A DNA stretch of 64,000 bases from NCBI RefSeq assembly GCF_028453695.1, contig NC_135777.1:8793714-8857713 (forward strand), in the 5' to 3' direction. The position numbers were made by a program, and so were the translations under genes. This stretch comes from Augochlora pura (taxonomy: Eukaryota; Arthropoda; Insecta; Hymenoptera; Halictidae). Below the pieces are notes generated by a model. That model saw nothing but the letters and a program-made list of their open reading frames with translations, searched no databases and had not been told where the DNA came from. Each line of letters starts with the position of its first letter. Position 1 is the stretch's first letter. Positions 11,401-23,500 of this stretch are shown one piece after another.

Positions 11401-13169
11401 GGGGGCAACTGTCAGAAGTGCTTATTTCACACATAGAAAAGGATGGCAATGTTTTCGTGCAAGTAAAGTCCGAAAGTATGAAGATTTTAGTTCGTTTATT
11501 ACATCGGTTGGTATCTACCGGATTAAATGCAGAAGAGATTGAAAATTGTAAGGTAACGGAAATTGACGAGAATAAAACATATTTTGTATCGGTAAATAAT
11601 AATTGGTACAGAGGAAGAATTGTGAATCACTTTCGCGATCAATTGAAAGCATACTTAATTGATTTTGGCAAAACTGTCAGTACATACAAGAACAATCTGT
11701 TGTCCCTGGAAAAGTTATCTGATATGTTAGCAAAATACCCGGCTCAGGTAATTCATCTTTTTTTTGAAAAATTTGCGCGCGACAATGTTGCACATAGAAA
11801 ATATATTACTTACACGCATTTGTATAATAGGCTTTGAAGGTGCATCTTCATAACATTGATAGTTCAATGTTCAATGAAAAGATGATTGCGAAGCTTAAGG
11901 AGCTCGCCCCCAGTGGAGATCCACTTCTTGTTAAAGTAGTGTCATCGAAAAATAATGTGCCAGTCGTAGAGTTATTTAAACGAATTCAACCGAGTAATAT
12001 GCTTGTTTCCATCAATAACACTTTGGCTCTCGAAGACGAGCTAACTAGGTATAATATAAATATCTAGATGTTGATATGGGGATTGGAATGATGTTTGTTT
12101 GTAATTTTTAGATCACAAGGTGATAGAAATAATAATTGTTTTTAATTTTTAGATCACAAGGTGATGGAAATAATAATATAAAACCAAGGAAACGTATTGA
12201 ACGTATCAGTTCAAAACTTGTTGGATGCGAGGAGAACGAAGTCAGGTCTCTAAAGCCACCAAAAATATCGGCACTTGGCGAGTATTTTGACGTGCACGTA
12301 ACAATGGCTGCTCATCCTGGAAATTTTACTGTCCAGCCATTCGAGGATAAGAAATCCTTAGAAGTAAGTTTACAATCTAAATACCAATTTTTATAATATA
12401 GATGTACTGTAATGGGAAACTTGATAAAATTAAATTGTAAAACTTGAACCAATTGCTTGTTGTATTTACAGAATATGATGATTGAACTGCAAGAAGCTTG
12501 TCGTATGTACAAAGGTCCTATCCCAACATCAGAGACAGTGAGACAAGGCAAGCTTTATGCCGCTGAACACATTGATGGCCATTGGTATAGGTACGAATAA
12601 AATAAATAATTTTTTGGAGTTGTTCTCTTGCATTTTTTTATTAGAATATTCTAGTACATTTATTCTAATATGTATTTTTTTAATTACTTTTAAGGGTGTG
12701 CATTTCAAGTATAATCAAGGAAAAAATGGTTAGCGTTTATTTTTGTGATTTTGGAGATGTGTCGGTACTTCCGCTACATAAATTGCAACCTCTAAAAAGT
12801 CAGTTCTTAGAATTGCCTTATCAAGCTATTAAAGCAAGACTTGCTGGTATGTAATCGACTAATTTTCTTTATCGTATATTTTATATTTTTTAATTTCCTA
12901 GACATATGCATTTTATTTTTTATATCTTGGTAATTATTCAAACAGGCATACGACCCATTAACGTTGATTGGTCTGTTGAGGACAGTTTAAGGTTTCAAGA
13001 ATTGGTTGTGGAAAAAAATTTCGTTTCTGTAGTTGTCGAATCAAAGGCGGACGGACTTTCCCCAGCCGACACGGTACTGGGTTTGAAATTAATAAATGTT
13101 AGCACAGATAAGGATATTCATATTGATCAGCTTTTAGTTAACGAGGGTCGGGCTGTATTCGTGGATTAA
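8497..13169 (+). CDS. TDRD7: TDRD7-like LOTUS and Tudor domain protein (Drosophila tapas type)
   Basis: Fifteen exons by phase-consistent GT-AG sites: 8497-8578, 8660-8868, 8941-9041, 9297-9399, 9475-9972, 10048-10398, 10483-10650, 10741-10998, 11077-11325, 11400-11747, 11831-12048, 12153-12363, 12472-12590, 12695-12846, 12946-13169. They encode 1096 aa, close to the length usual for TDRD7. Residues 1-75 form an OST-HTH/LOTUS domain (YKMLLDESIPFKKLGYSSL). A second LOTUS-like module lies at about 375-445 (HPNGIFMHQVPIYYKQQY). Three extended Tudor units follow at about 455-660, 675-860 and 890-1090, with cores such as YYVVFDDDYWHRVRC, WYRGRIV...AYLIDFG and HWYRVCIS...VYFCDFGD. Family knowledge: TDRD7 sits in germ granules, binds dimethyl-arginine Piwi proteins through Tudor domains and Vasa-type helicases through LOTUS. 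The exon 9 donor (GTTTGT) is the least certain junction. A decayed partial duplicate lies at the left edge. Confidence 0.93.
12104..12176 (+). repeat. Tandem duplication spanning an intron-exon junction
   Basis: The segment TTTTTAGATCACAAGGTGAT-[A/G]GAAATAATAAT occurs twice, about 41 bp apart, at the end of intron 11 and the start of exon 12 of the Tudor gene. Both copies offer an AG acceptor (ending at 12111 and 12152). Use of the first would read a TAA in the Tudor frame within a dozen codons, so the second is taken as the real site. Confidence 0.85.
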
Positions 13170-13505
13170 TTTACTCGCATACATTGATAAAGTGTCTCAA
13201 GAATTAATGTAGTGAAACTGAAGAGATATTTATTAATTTCTGATATTTGGAATGAAAGAAAGAAGCATACATTTTTTAACAAATATATGTACAGATTCAA
13301 TATTTTATCTTTGAGGGGTAGGTACTTGTACATAAAAAATAATCTTTTTACTAGATAGTATTTGGAAAGAAACATAAAATTTTTAGTGACTACAAATAAC
13401 AAAACGTATATAAAAATATAGAGCGAAAGCGTATATGTGGATACGCATCATGACCTTCTGTTTCATTTAAATAGTTTTTCAAAGTAATAATAACTTTATT
13501 AAATG

Positions 13506-13511
13506 AATAAA
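13506..13511 (+). terminator. Candidate poly(A) signal of the Tudor gene
   Basis: AATAAA lies 337 nt after the stop codon. Other AATAAA-like sites follow in this AT-rich DNA, so the choice is uncertain. Confidence 0.35.
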
Positions 13512-15298
13512 GTAATAACTTTATTCAAGTAATGTATTACTTTCAACGGATACGTTATGTATTACTCTGAGAAATTACTTTATAAAATGTATAGCAATTA
13601 CGCACATTCATTTCATATATATTTGTTAATTCATGCTATGTTTCCATTAGAACCTGATTTATATATCTAATATATTTAAGTTACTTGTCATGCGCTGAAA
13701 CATAATGCGGCTGCATGTATATAATCCGGCTGTGGACTGTCAAAAACTACACAGTAACGATTCGATGATGACTGACAGCATTCCATTATTTTGACATACG
13801 CGTATGCGTTTATTAATTATTGTTTTTATTTGTTTATCTTTAACTTCCTGATGCTATAATATTTAAGAAACAGTATGTATCCTAGCTTCCAATAATCGTA
13901 AGACCTTCTTTTCTATATGTGATAAATTATATTTTAGTAGTTTCTACTAACTTGATTCCTACAGCAACATCCTTTACTATTGTCGATATTGTTATTACTT
14001 ATTTCATTTTGCTAATGTAATTTAATTACATATATCCTGAAAACATTATCGAACGTAGTATGTTGTAGTCATTTATAGTTTATATATTCTATATTTTCAT
14101 GTTATATTAAGAAGCCATTAATTATTTTCGATGTTTTCATTAAGTTGTAGTAAAATATGCGTTAGCCTATTATGATTGCTTTATGAGGAATATTTTATTT
14201 TGTAAAATTAGTAAGGTAATATTATGCCAGTCTCTCGATTTACACAATGTATGAATGCAATATTTTTTTTGTATTATTATTAGTTACTATTGCAACGTTT
14301 TTATTACTTGTATATCGGTTAAATTGCGAATAAACAGTTATGTGTTTATTATGTACATATTTATTTAATTAATTTCTGAATTTTTTATTTTATTTGTTTC
14401 TTTTTTTTAGGTTGTTCTATTTTTGTTCATTATGCTGTTACTTACTGCAATTAGTGTAATCGTTTATATTATAATAAAGTGGATCCTTTTTGTATATCGA
14501 GGGATGGGCATAATTTATGCGTTACATTTTGGTAAAATATTATTTTTGATATTGATAATTTGATAAAAGGTGCCAATAAATACTAATGTTTACACGAACC
14601 TGTTATGAGTTATTTTAACTTAATAGTTTCCTATCAATTCATGTGAACACATTTTGCAAAACGGCAACTGTGTAAGAGATACAGTTTTTATGAAGCTCAA
14701 AAGGATAACTTACGTCATTATTAAAATAATGATAAATAATTATATAAAATATTTTATTCTATGATAGTACATAATCTTCAATATTTTTGGTTTCTAATTA
14801 TAAGTAGTATACATATATACCCAGGTACAAGATTGATAACGTCCTTAAGAACAGAATATAAATTTTTATGTATGGATGCAATATTTAAAATATTACATAA
14901 TTTAATTAATTTTGATATTTCTAAAATATTTTTATATAAAGCATTCACAGATGTAATAAAATGTGTCATATGAAAGTAATTGTACACAAATTGTGTACAT
15001 GGAAGTGTCCTTTTGTATATTTAAAAATTTTACTTTAAATATTAATCTAGGCAGTAAGTTAGAAAAGAATTATTCAACATAATCATATCTTCAAGTTAAT
15101 TTGTACATACATTTAATTTTTTGTAGATTTGATAAAAAGGTCGTAACATGCAGTCATTTTATACAAATATTATATCCTTTCCCCACATTAATGGATTAAT
15201 ATATTTATTCATGGGGGCTTATGTATATTGACTTTTAATCTACATATTCAGTTTAACAATTAATAATACATAACATTATGCCTGTACTACTGGAAGTA
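13512..15298. other. AT-rich convergent intergenic region
   Basis: This lies between the 3' ends of two convergent genes. Only short frames exist on either strand (for example overlapping ones near 14761-14987), with no domain and no splice context. Confidence 0.5.
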
Positions 15299-15304
15299 TT
15301 TATT
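15299..15304 (-). terminator. Candidate poly(A) signal for the minus-strand gene at 15476
   Basis: TTTATT on the plus strand reads AATAAA on the minus strand, about 175 nt beyond the TAG stop of the small gene model. Confidence 0.4.
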
Positions 15305-15475
15305 ACAAAACTTATAATTTCGACAAATCATATGATTGTGTTATGCTGTTAAATAATCGGTATCTAAATTCTTCAGTAGTATAGCATATAAGGTAGACAT
15401 TGAAGAAATTAAATACATCTATTGAAAATGTACGTCCATTAAAAATTATACTGTAATATTCCTTAAGTTATTGGA

Positions 15476-16385
15476 CTATGTACCTTTCCTGGTAATACTC
15501 CTAGTTATTGGTCTCGTTTGAGCTGTCATTGCTTTCTTTTGTTCATGTAATGACTTATTTTGTTTGAACTTCAATGAATTTTTTTTTATTTTTACATTTA
15601 TCAAATTTTTATACGTCTGTGGAACTGGTATTTGACATATATTGTCCTTTGCTTGGTTGCATATGACATAATAGAGTTAGACAAATATTGAGACTTTTCA
15701 TGCTTATTTTCTACTGCATGTTTTTTCTATTTACAGCATACCTTAGCTCTAAAAGAGATACCAGTCTTTGGATTTTCTTTTATTGTATGAGTAGGTATTA
15801 ATCGCTTATATTTAGTTTTTGTGATTGCTAGCTCAAAGGTTTGTAATGTCGGTAGATTAGGAAATGTTCTTTTTATTAAAAACTTCACAAGATTGTCCAT
15901 AAATGTCAGTCTGTCTTAATTATTCATAAAGTTATATATAAAACATTTATGGATAGTTTTTACTTTGTATGTGTATTGTGTACAGTTATAATTGCTCTTT
16001 AATTCATATACATTTTTTTTTATCAGCCAGGCATCAATTAGTATGCGTATTGGCCATAATTGTAACACAAGTAGTGGTATTGGTTTCCTTTGGTATTTTC
16101 GTATATATTACTTTCATGTGGTCATCAATAGATATCACAAATTGGTTATTATACATTATGATACAAACAATTAATCAGAAACTTTGTATAGCTTCAGAGC
16201 CACATTCAACAGTGATTCAACATTATGTTTATCACATAAGTTACCTGAAATGATAATTGCTTAAAGTAAGGGCTAGCTGTTGCATATAATTTTCACTGTA
16301 ATTAGCATATAATATCTCTATAAATATGTACATTTAACACATATTAATTACTTTCATGATACACTGAAATCGCATAGTTTCTCAT
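15476..16385 (-). CDS. Unrecognised small multi-exon gene with a KEN-like motif
   Basis: No family was recognised. Four exons on the minus strand join in frame: 16385-16363, 16295-16245, 15910-15742, 15646-15476, giving 137 aa from MRNYAIS to a TAG. The two 3' exons are the best supported: 169 and 171 nt open in one frame with good AG acceptors and GTATGC as donor, reading LTFMDNLVKFLIKRTFPNLP and TQTRPITRSITRKGT. The protein is basic, has no membrane segment, and carries a KEN tripeptide (TIKENPKTG) and a Lys/Arg-rich tail. KEN motifs can be APC/C degrons in mitotic proteins; whether this one acts so is inference. The small first two exons and the start are tentative, and the true gene may extend toward 17 kb. 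It is convergent with the Tudor gene. Exons are too short to stand out as long open frames. Confidence 0.5.
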
Positions 16386-18240
16386 TGATGGAACTTTTAA
16401 CACTTAAAATAACAGGCTTGATCGCGTAATAGAAAATAAAGCAACATAAACAATTGTAAGAAATTCGAAATTCTTTTGCGAAGCAAAACGCCACGAAGCA
16501 GTAAGAGCATATTTTAGTAAACAATGTTTTTGGATCAGAGGTCTTAATGAGAAAACATTTAATTCCTTTTTACTTGTTCTATCGCTCAGGTTTTATTGAT
16601 CGGTACAATGAATAATGCGCATATGCACCTGTACGAAGAGTGCATATTGAAAAGCGCACGGATTGCGTCAATAATCGTTGATCATTACGTTTTATCAGGC
16701 TTAGATGATTTACGAGTATCAATATTCCTGAGTTAATAATATGTATGTGTATCGGAGTTCTTTTGATTTTCCCAAAATAGGTAAATTAATAAATAAAATC
16801 ATATTTACATACGTTATCCTTAAGTAATTGAATTACAATATCCACTAGGGTTCTATACGTATAATTATAGAAACATGTAAAGTACAAGTGTAGAAAAAGG
16901 ATTGTATTATTACAGTTTATCGTTAAATTTGTAATTAATTATGTAAATAAAGATAATTCGCTTGGAAACAACTCAATCAATTAATTAATTTTATGATTAT
17001 ATCACGATGAAAATCGTATAAAAAAACATCAAAATTAAAAACGTAAGTAATAGAAAATATGGTATACACAGTGTAATTTTCCTTTTTATGATGTTCAAAT
17101 GTTTATAATATCGTAAGAATATATATATATATCATAAGAAAACATTTTTTTTAATAATCCATAGAATTAGTACCTGTAAAAATATTCGAAAAAATTTAAA
17201 TTAAAAATTATTTCGGCACAAGTAGTATCGAATATGACTAGGCTGGCATGTTCGAGCATCGCTTACCAATTTCCCTTATTTCCGTACACTATTTAAATCT
17301 CTTTCATCATGCAAATGTGATGGTTAAAAAATATTTGGAGCCTATAGAAATTTCGGGGAGACTTTGCTGCATTTATATCAAGCAAAAGAATTTCGTTTAT
17401 TATTACAAATATAGAAAATGTATGATTCTTGCCATATTCGCTAGAAGATATAATGTATAATGCAACACGTTTAATCATGAAAAATTAAAAAATAGCGCCA
17501 TTTCTGTGACAAGTGACTGGCTAGTGGAAAAATGCTTAAATTGTTTGCCAAATTATCTGCACATGGTAATACTAACGGTACAATAGTATTGTCACAGATG
17601 ACGCCATCGCGTATTTCTCAGATTTATTTACTTCACGAGTTTGAGCGTTATGCCACTAGATGCAATGGCGCTATTTTTATATTTTCAGCAGGAGATGATT
17701 CGTACCGAACTTTATGTGACATTTTATGGCGACAGGAGTAAGAATAATACTTTTTATATTTGTAATAATAATTAAATTTTCTTCGCTTGCTGCAGATTCA
17801 GAAAGGTCCCCTTAACAGTTCTGTATCTTCGAAATACATTTTTAATCCCACATTGTTAGATTTTATGCTACTTCTCATATACGTATTTTCTTTATGGTTA
17901 ACTCAGCAAGATTCATCTTTGGTTGCAACAAACATTCAGTTTCCCTTAAACTAGCGAATAATAAGCTGTTTCTTTTAAAGAACCAATTTTCTGAACCATT
18001 AAAATATTCTCTTACTTCCACAATCACGATATTTTCACTTGTTCTTTATATATATAAATTCTAATTGCAAGAATGATTTAGTTCGTATGTTTTACAGCTA
18101 GATGGTTATACTGCTTCCGTGGAACATAATTTAAAAAATATCGTTACTAGCTGCGATTACGGCAATCCCTCTGTAAGTCCAATGCGTAAAATCATTAGAA
18201 CAAATTAACTTTTTGTCTGTGTTTGCATGAGAAATCACCT
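16386..18240. other. AT-rich intergenic stretch, no firm gene
   Basis: Nothing firmly coding was seen. Minus-strand open stretches at 16390-16560 and 16630-16740 could be further 5' exons of the small gene, but no frame joins convincingly. An inverted pair of CTCF-like half-sites lies at 17490-17675 (see findings). Confidence 0.4.
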
Positions 18241-18763
18241 GATTCCCGTTCGCAGCATACTCTTCAACCACATTCCTCACAATTTCGAATATCGTTCTTT
18301 ACAGAAATCTTTTTTCATAATATCTCTGCGCCTGGAGTGCGAATCGCAGGAAGAAGATTCTCCGTAAAAAGTAAAGGGTGATCATGGTTCGCGGGTTACG
18401 GGATTCTGGGGTTGAGACACTCCGGGACCCACTTCCTGTGTGGTTTCTCGATCGCATCCCCCTTCTTTGTCGCGTGTGTGATCCCGAGAGGGGATGGTAC
18501 GGGACGCGAAGGTGTTCGACGTTTGAAGAGAGCCATCGCGCGGTGACAAGCACGTTGCACGTCCACTCGTTCGATGATCAGGTGGCCGACTCGTCTGCGT
18601 TAAAACAGTCTCGCATCCGGAAGAATCCGCGTGGCCATTTTACCATCGGCGGATGCCGCCCCGCGATTCTCGAGACCGCTCGCCGACGTTCTCGTTCGCC
18701 GACCCCGGTCCTCTTCATGCTGACACCAGCAATTCGCACGGCATCGTAGACGGAAGTCAACAG
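18241..18763 (+). other. GC-rich CpG-containing block, possible 5' noncoding exon
   Basis: Base composition changes sharply to CpG-rich DNA, and the block ends in CAACAG-GTAAGG, a strong 5' splice donor (GT at 18764). It lies 1.8 kb upstream of the adenylate cyclase start codon and could be its first noncoding exon or promoter. The open frames on both strands here reflect composition and have no domain. Confidence 0.35.
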
Positions 18764-18777
18764 GTAAGGCGGTTCAG

Positions 18778-18779
<2 letters not shown>

Positions 18780-18814
<35 letters not shown>

Positions 18815-18900
18815 GGACAGAAAGAGAGAGAGAAAGAGAGAGAGAAAGCGAGAGAGAAAGCGAGAGAGAAAGAGAAAGAGAAAGAGAGAGAGAGAGAGAA
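18780..18900. repeat. (GA)n / (GAAA)n purine microsatellite
   Basis: About 120 bp of GA dinucleotides interrupted by AAAG and CG. It explains the RERERE and SLSLSL frames on the two strands. Such GAGA tracts can be promoter-proximal GAGA-factor sites in insects, but that is only a possibility here. Confidence 0.85.
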
Positions 18901-20497
18901 CAAAGCGAACACTAAACAAATTAAAACCAAATGAGAAAACACTGACAACGGCGAAATATTCAAAACGCGACAACAACACTCCTTGCGGAAACCGTGCAGT
19001 TTCTTCTCCGCCAGACAATTCTGCAGTGGCCATTTTTATGTACGGATATCTCTGAACATGCATTTTTCTTCTATTCATAGTTCTCTGTTTAAAATGATTC
19101 AAACTGCTTTTGGTGGATAAGATAAAAGTTGAAGGCGTTTAAATTAGTGCTCATAGGACGTGATTCCGCGATTGTAGACAACGTGGAGTAATTTGAAGAC
19201 GTTTGGGTTGCAGATAAATTTGCTAATTTTGTTGAAGATTCGTTGTTGTTATTGTTCAAGATTCGTTTGTACCGAGTCGCAAACATTTGTCCCCAGTACA
19301 AGTGCTTAAAAATTTGTTGCCGATAAGTATGAAGAGTTTTAGCGTTTGTTAAAAATTGTACATTTTACGCACGTTATTAAAAATATGTTCCTTGGGATCG
19401 TTGAGTTCTACGTAACCCGGTTCGAATATTTATATATAATATTAAAATGATATTAATTATAATATATTTTATATCAAAGAACAATGTTAATTTCTTATTG
19501 AAACAAATTAAACTATCATACTATTTGAAAAGATCCTCTCCAAGTTCATTTATTAAAAAATGATTTACTTGTTATATATTTATTTGGTATTTCAAGATTG
19601 TTGTTCTACTCAGTTTCCAAACTATCCAATTAATTATCCGCAGTTCAAGGAACAAGTTCCTCTACGCAGCCAATTTTCCACAGTGTGAAACTTCGGTCGC
19701 TTCTCCTCAGACCCTTTGGTTGAAAATCGAGCGTTTCTCGGCGATTTTGCTTAATTGTCCACCGTGGACGGTGAAGTGCGTAAAAATAAGCGCATCATGT
19801 TCTTGCTCCAGTCGCGGAACCGTCTTTGCCGGATACCGAGGGGGAGAGCGCCTCATTAAACGCGGCACGGTCTTTGCGTGAAGAGTGTGTGTCGCCGCGC
19901 TTTCTTTATTTCGATCTACGGATTTTTCGTGCGTAAGTAACCACGCCTTCGTAAGCACACAGCAAACGAGAAACAATACAGAAACAAAAAATAAGCCAAC
20001 CGAACATTTTAACAGAACGTTGTACGTAAAGTGAACGGAAACGAAAACGAACGAACAAAAACGAAAGCACGCAAAATAATGAGAAAAGGGGTGACGCGGG
20101 CAAAAGCAAAATACGTAATGATAAAAAATTCTTGTAATCGAACGGCAGGAAAAATTCAACAAGAGCGAATGAGAGCGGAAAGTACGATGAAGAATCGAGA
20201 TTCTCGTGAGAATCGTGGGAGATCGGTCGGGTTTCGTTGAGTATCGTTCGGTATCTGGTTCCTCTGGATGTTCGTAGAGAATGGCGAGCCAGGTTACTCC
20301 TGTAAATCGAGGATTCGCGATCCGGGGAAGACGAACGATCGTATAAGTGGCTAAGTATCTCGCTGACGGATAAAAAGATAAATTGCACGAAGGAACAGTT
20401 TCCTTTCGGTCTCTTGGACATTTCCGACCACGGTTCCGGGCGCGCGACGAGAAATTGGCTTCGTCTCTTAACAAGTTCTGGTTTAAGGTGTGTGAAA
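18901..20497. other. Upstream region of the adenylate cyclase gene
   Basis: This is mixed sequence: AT-rich from about 19300 to 19700, then GC-richer and CpG-containing up to the start codon. The last several hundred bases are probably 5'UTR or promoter. Long minus-strand frames opposite (19707-20634) were rejected as genes. Confidence 0.4.
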
Positions 20498-20542
20498 ATG
20501 CCGGATACTAAGGCAATTGCACAGCTGACAATCACAACGTGA
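20498..20542 (+). other. Upstream ORF before the adenylate cyclase start
   Basis: ATG at 20498 opens a 14-codon frame (MPDTKAIAQLTITT) closed by TGA at 20540-20542, 36 nt before the main ATG and in the same frame. The TGA fixes 20579 as the first usable main start. A uORF this close could lower translation of the cyclase; whether it is in the mRNA is not known. Confidence 0.5.
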
Positions 20543-20578
20543 GCGGTTTGTTCGTTTACGCGGATCATCCGGGGGATA

Positions 20579-23500
20579 ATGATTACAGAACAGACCTGGA
20601 GCATGATGCTGGACAGCGATGTCGCGGGCATCAATGAGTAAGTATTACGTGTGAACTTGCCTCCCTTTCTTCTCTTCTTCGGGGTATTTTTTTTAACGTT
20701 TTGATTTTATTTTACACGCGCGAGAGTGCATCTGTGCGCTGCGAGACGCAACACTATTTAAATTATAGAACAAATAATGATTATAACAAATATGTTTTAA
20801 CTTTATAATATATAGAAGCAGAATGAGTGGCTTATGGCGTTCCCTCTTCCATCCACAGATGCATACGCTACTGTCTGACAATTTTAAATTCTGGTAGTTA
20901 TTAAAACACAGATTTCTGTTAGAATTTTGCAAATTAATTCGCAAGTACGTTTGCAGAAAGTAAACTTGCTATTTTTATTCGAGTAGAAAGTTTTGTTTGC
21001 AGTTTATTAGATTAAAGATGGCGGAGGATATACGAGTCGCGGAATCTGTGATTTAGTTACGGTAAATTATTTATTGTTCGACAATGTACTTGCTGACTGT
21101 ATTTAATATTGGAGAGCTTCAGATCAAATCTGACGACTTATTCTTGAAAGATGATGCAGGATCGTTTCAATTCGACCATAATCATTGTGACCGTTGAAAC
21201 TCGAAACGTGTTCGCACAAAAACACACGGAGTCTTGGATTTCATAGTAAAACAACGATAGAAAAACGTGAGAGGCAAAGAGTATGCATATTTTACGTATT
21301 CGGTTTTGCTGAAGCACGGGTTTGCTATAAAACATGCCTGAACTCATACTAGGAAATGCTGCAAGAAACATTGTCGAGTAATAAATAGTACTGAATTGTG
21401 GACGGTAGTTTCTAGAATACGTACATACATGCAAAGAAGACTGAATTGTTTCTTTGTTTAATGCGACACATCATTAACACAATAACACTGTTCGGTAAGT
21501 TTCGCATTACCAGATGGTCCAACAATGATTTCACTCATTTGGTGGTATATATGTATATGTATATATAATATATAATATACATATACATATATATATACAC
21601 AAAAACACATGAACACACATCGTATGTTACTTCATGAGTGCACTAGACGTGATCGTTCTTACTTTGAAATTATCTTGTGATCGTTTGGAATTGTATTTTT
21701 GATGGTCGATGTGAAAATTGTGTTAAGATCGATTTACGTGTCTCTTCTTTGTTATATGAATAAGTATGTGTGCACCGATCACATTGTATCGTCTGTGTAC
21801 GTTACGAAGTTACTGTTATTATTAGTTGTCGTACGATATTTTCGACTACTCACTATTAACAATAGTACACTGTTATCTGTGTTCGCCCACTAAAGTTTCT
21901 TTTGCCACGACGGATTCGTACGTTTTCAATCGGTACGGAAAGGATTTTGTAGTCGTTGATTGTTAAAGAACATCATTGTCCTGTAAATATTAATAAAGAA
22001 TCTCTTCTTAGACGTAAACTACGATTATAATCGATTTTGTCGCCAAGAAAGATGTGAAAATTGTTCAACTAATTTCGTAGGTGTCCAATCGTTTTCACAT
22101 ATACACACATACACACATCTGCCTTTTATTTCCTATTGGACCTTACTTGTGTTTCAACGTTAATCGATATTACTTGTCCAGCGGTGTTAACGTGTTTTTT
22201 ACCATCCTAAATGTGTTCGATGTTATTGCCAGTCGTAAGGTTGTCTTTTTACGGAAAAATTCTTCAGTTATGGTAATGTTCGCAGGGAACTACGTCTGAA
22301 ATAGAAAAAGACTGCTACGCTTACTGTATCATATCAAGTAGTGTTGACGGAATTTTTCTAAAAAGACAATTCGATATTGTTCAGTCTTTTTGGCCACTTG
22401 TGACAGTAATCACTAGATTGCAAACGTATATCTTGGTTGACAATCATACAGCACATTGAATATATTCGTGTGATAATTTATTTTTAAATGCGAACAAATA
22501 ATTTTGTTAACCCCTTCCACTATTGCATCTTTCAGAGCTACGTTGATTACGATTATTTCATTCTTAATTATTTCCTTGGTGAAATAATGAGAGGATTCCT
22601 GTGTCCCGATTATCCTCGTTTTCTTTCATACCCAGATTTCTATGACAGAGGATTTGTTTCGAGTCAATAGAAACGATTGACAGCCATATTTATCGAATCG
22701 TGATTGATACGTTCGTCACAAGTATGATTCGTTATTGTAGTGCAAGGGGTTAATCCGTCGAGATTATCGATTCAGGAAGTAAAAATGGAATTTGGACTTT
22801 AGTAATTACTGTTCATTGTTGGTCTGTGAAGGCCACGCGGAGAAATGGTTGAATCTTTCTGTTGAATGTTGTCTGTAGACGGGGCGCGATAAAAAATCAA
22901 CAACTAATCAGAGTCTTCTAAACGTTGATAGGTTGAGTATTTCCCCGAGGAAACAATTATGGATCAAGGCAGTGAAGAAGCTGACTTCCGAGAGGCTGGG
23001 CAGGGAAGGACTGGCGGCGTGGGAGGATCGGAAATCCAGCAGCGATCCGGAAGTTCCAGACGAGACAGAAACGGAGGAGGCGGTCGACGATGACGAGACC
23101 CCGGGGGATCCGGAGGTGGACCTGGATGATCAATCTGTCGATGCCGAAGCCCAGACGCAGCGAGGTACCATTGTTCCATTTTTCTCGTAGCGATAGGATG
23201 GTAGATGGCCCAGTTCCCGCGCCTGTCTCAATTCAAATGCCCCCGAACTAAAAACATATAGGCAAAGAAAAGTTTTATATACGAAACTGATGATCTATAT
23301 CTTTTCATTATGTTTACTTCTCAATGCGTAAGATTCGGGGGTAGGTGTTACATTTTTAACATGTTAAAAAGTAATGAACATTTTTCATGCCATTACAGTT
23401 TTGAGAAATTGAAATAGCATGTTTTGTCAAAGATCGTTCCATCTAATACCGACAACGATAAGAAAAGTACTAATTATACATATTTTTATATTTTTAATAT

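Noticed and set aside
15969..16253. 94-codon plus-strand hydrophobic frame (FVYITFMWSSIDITNW)
   Set aside because: It is antisense to the exon and intron of the better supported minus-strand gene model, and its composition reflects T-rich intron sequence.
17532..17741. 69-codon plus-strand frame near the inverted CTCF-like sites
   Set aside because: No similarity recognised and no in-frame continuation; it spans the inverted motif pair.
18578..19102. 174-codon minus-strand frame with LSLSLFL repeats, and plus-strand RERERE frame
   Set aside because: These are translations of the (GA)n microsatellite.
19707..20634. Two long overlapping minus-strand open frames (255 and 242 codons) opposite the cyclase 5' region
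   Set aside because: Both are Phe/Ser/Arg-rich with no domain, overlap each other in different frames, and cover the true exon 1 of the cyclase. The lack of stops follows from local base composition.
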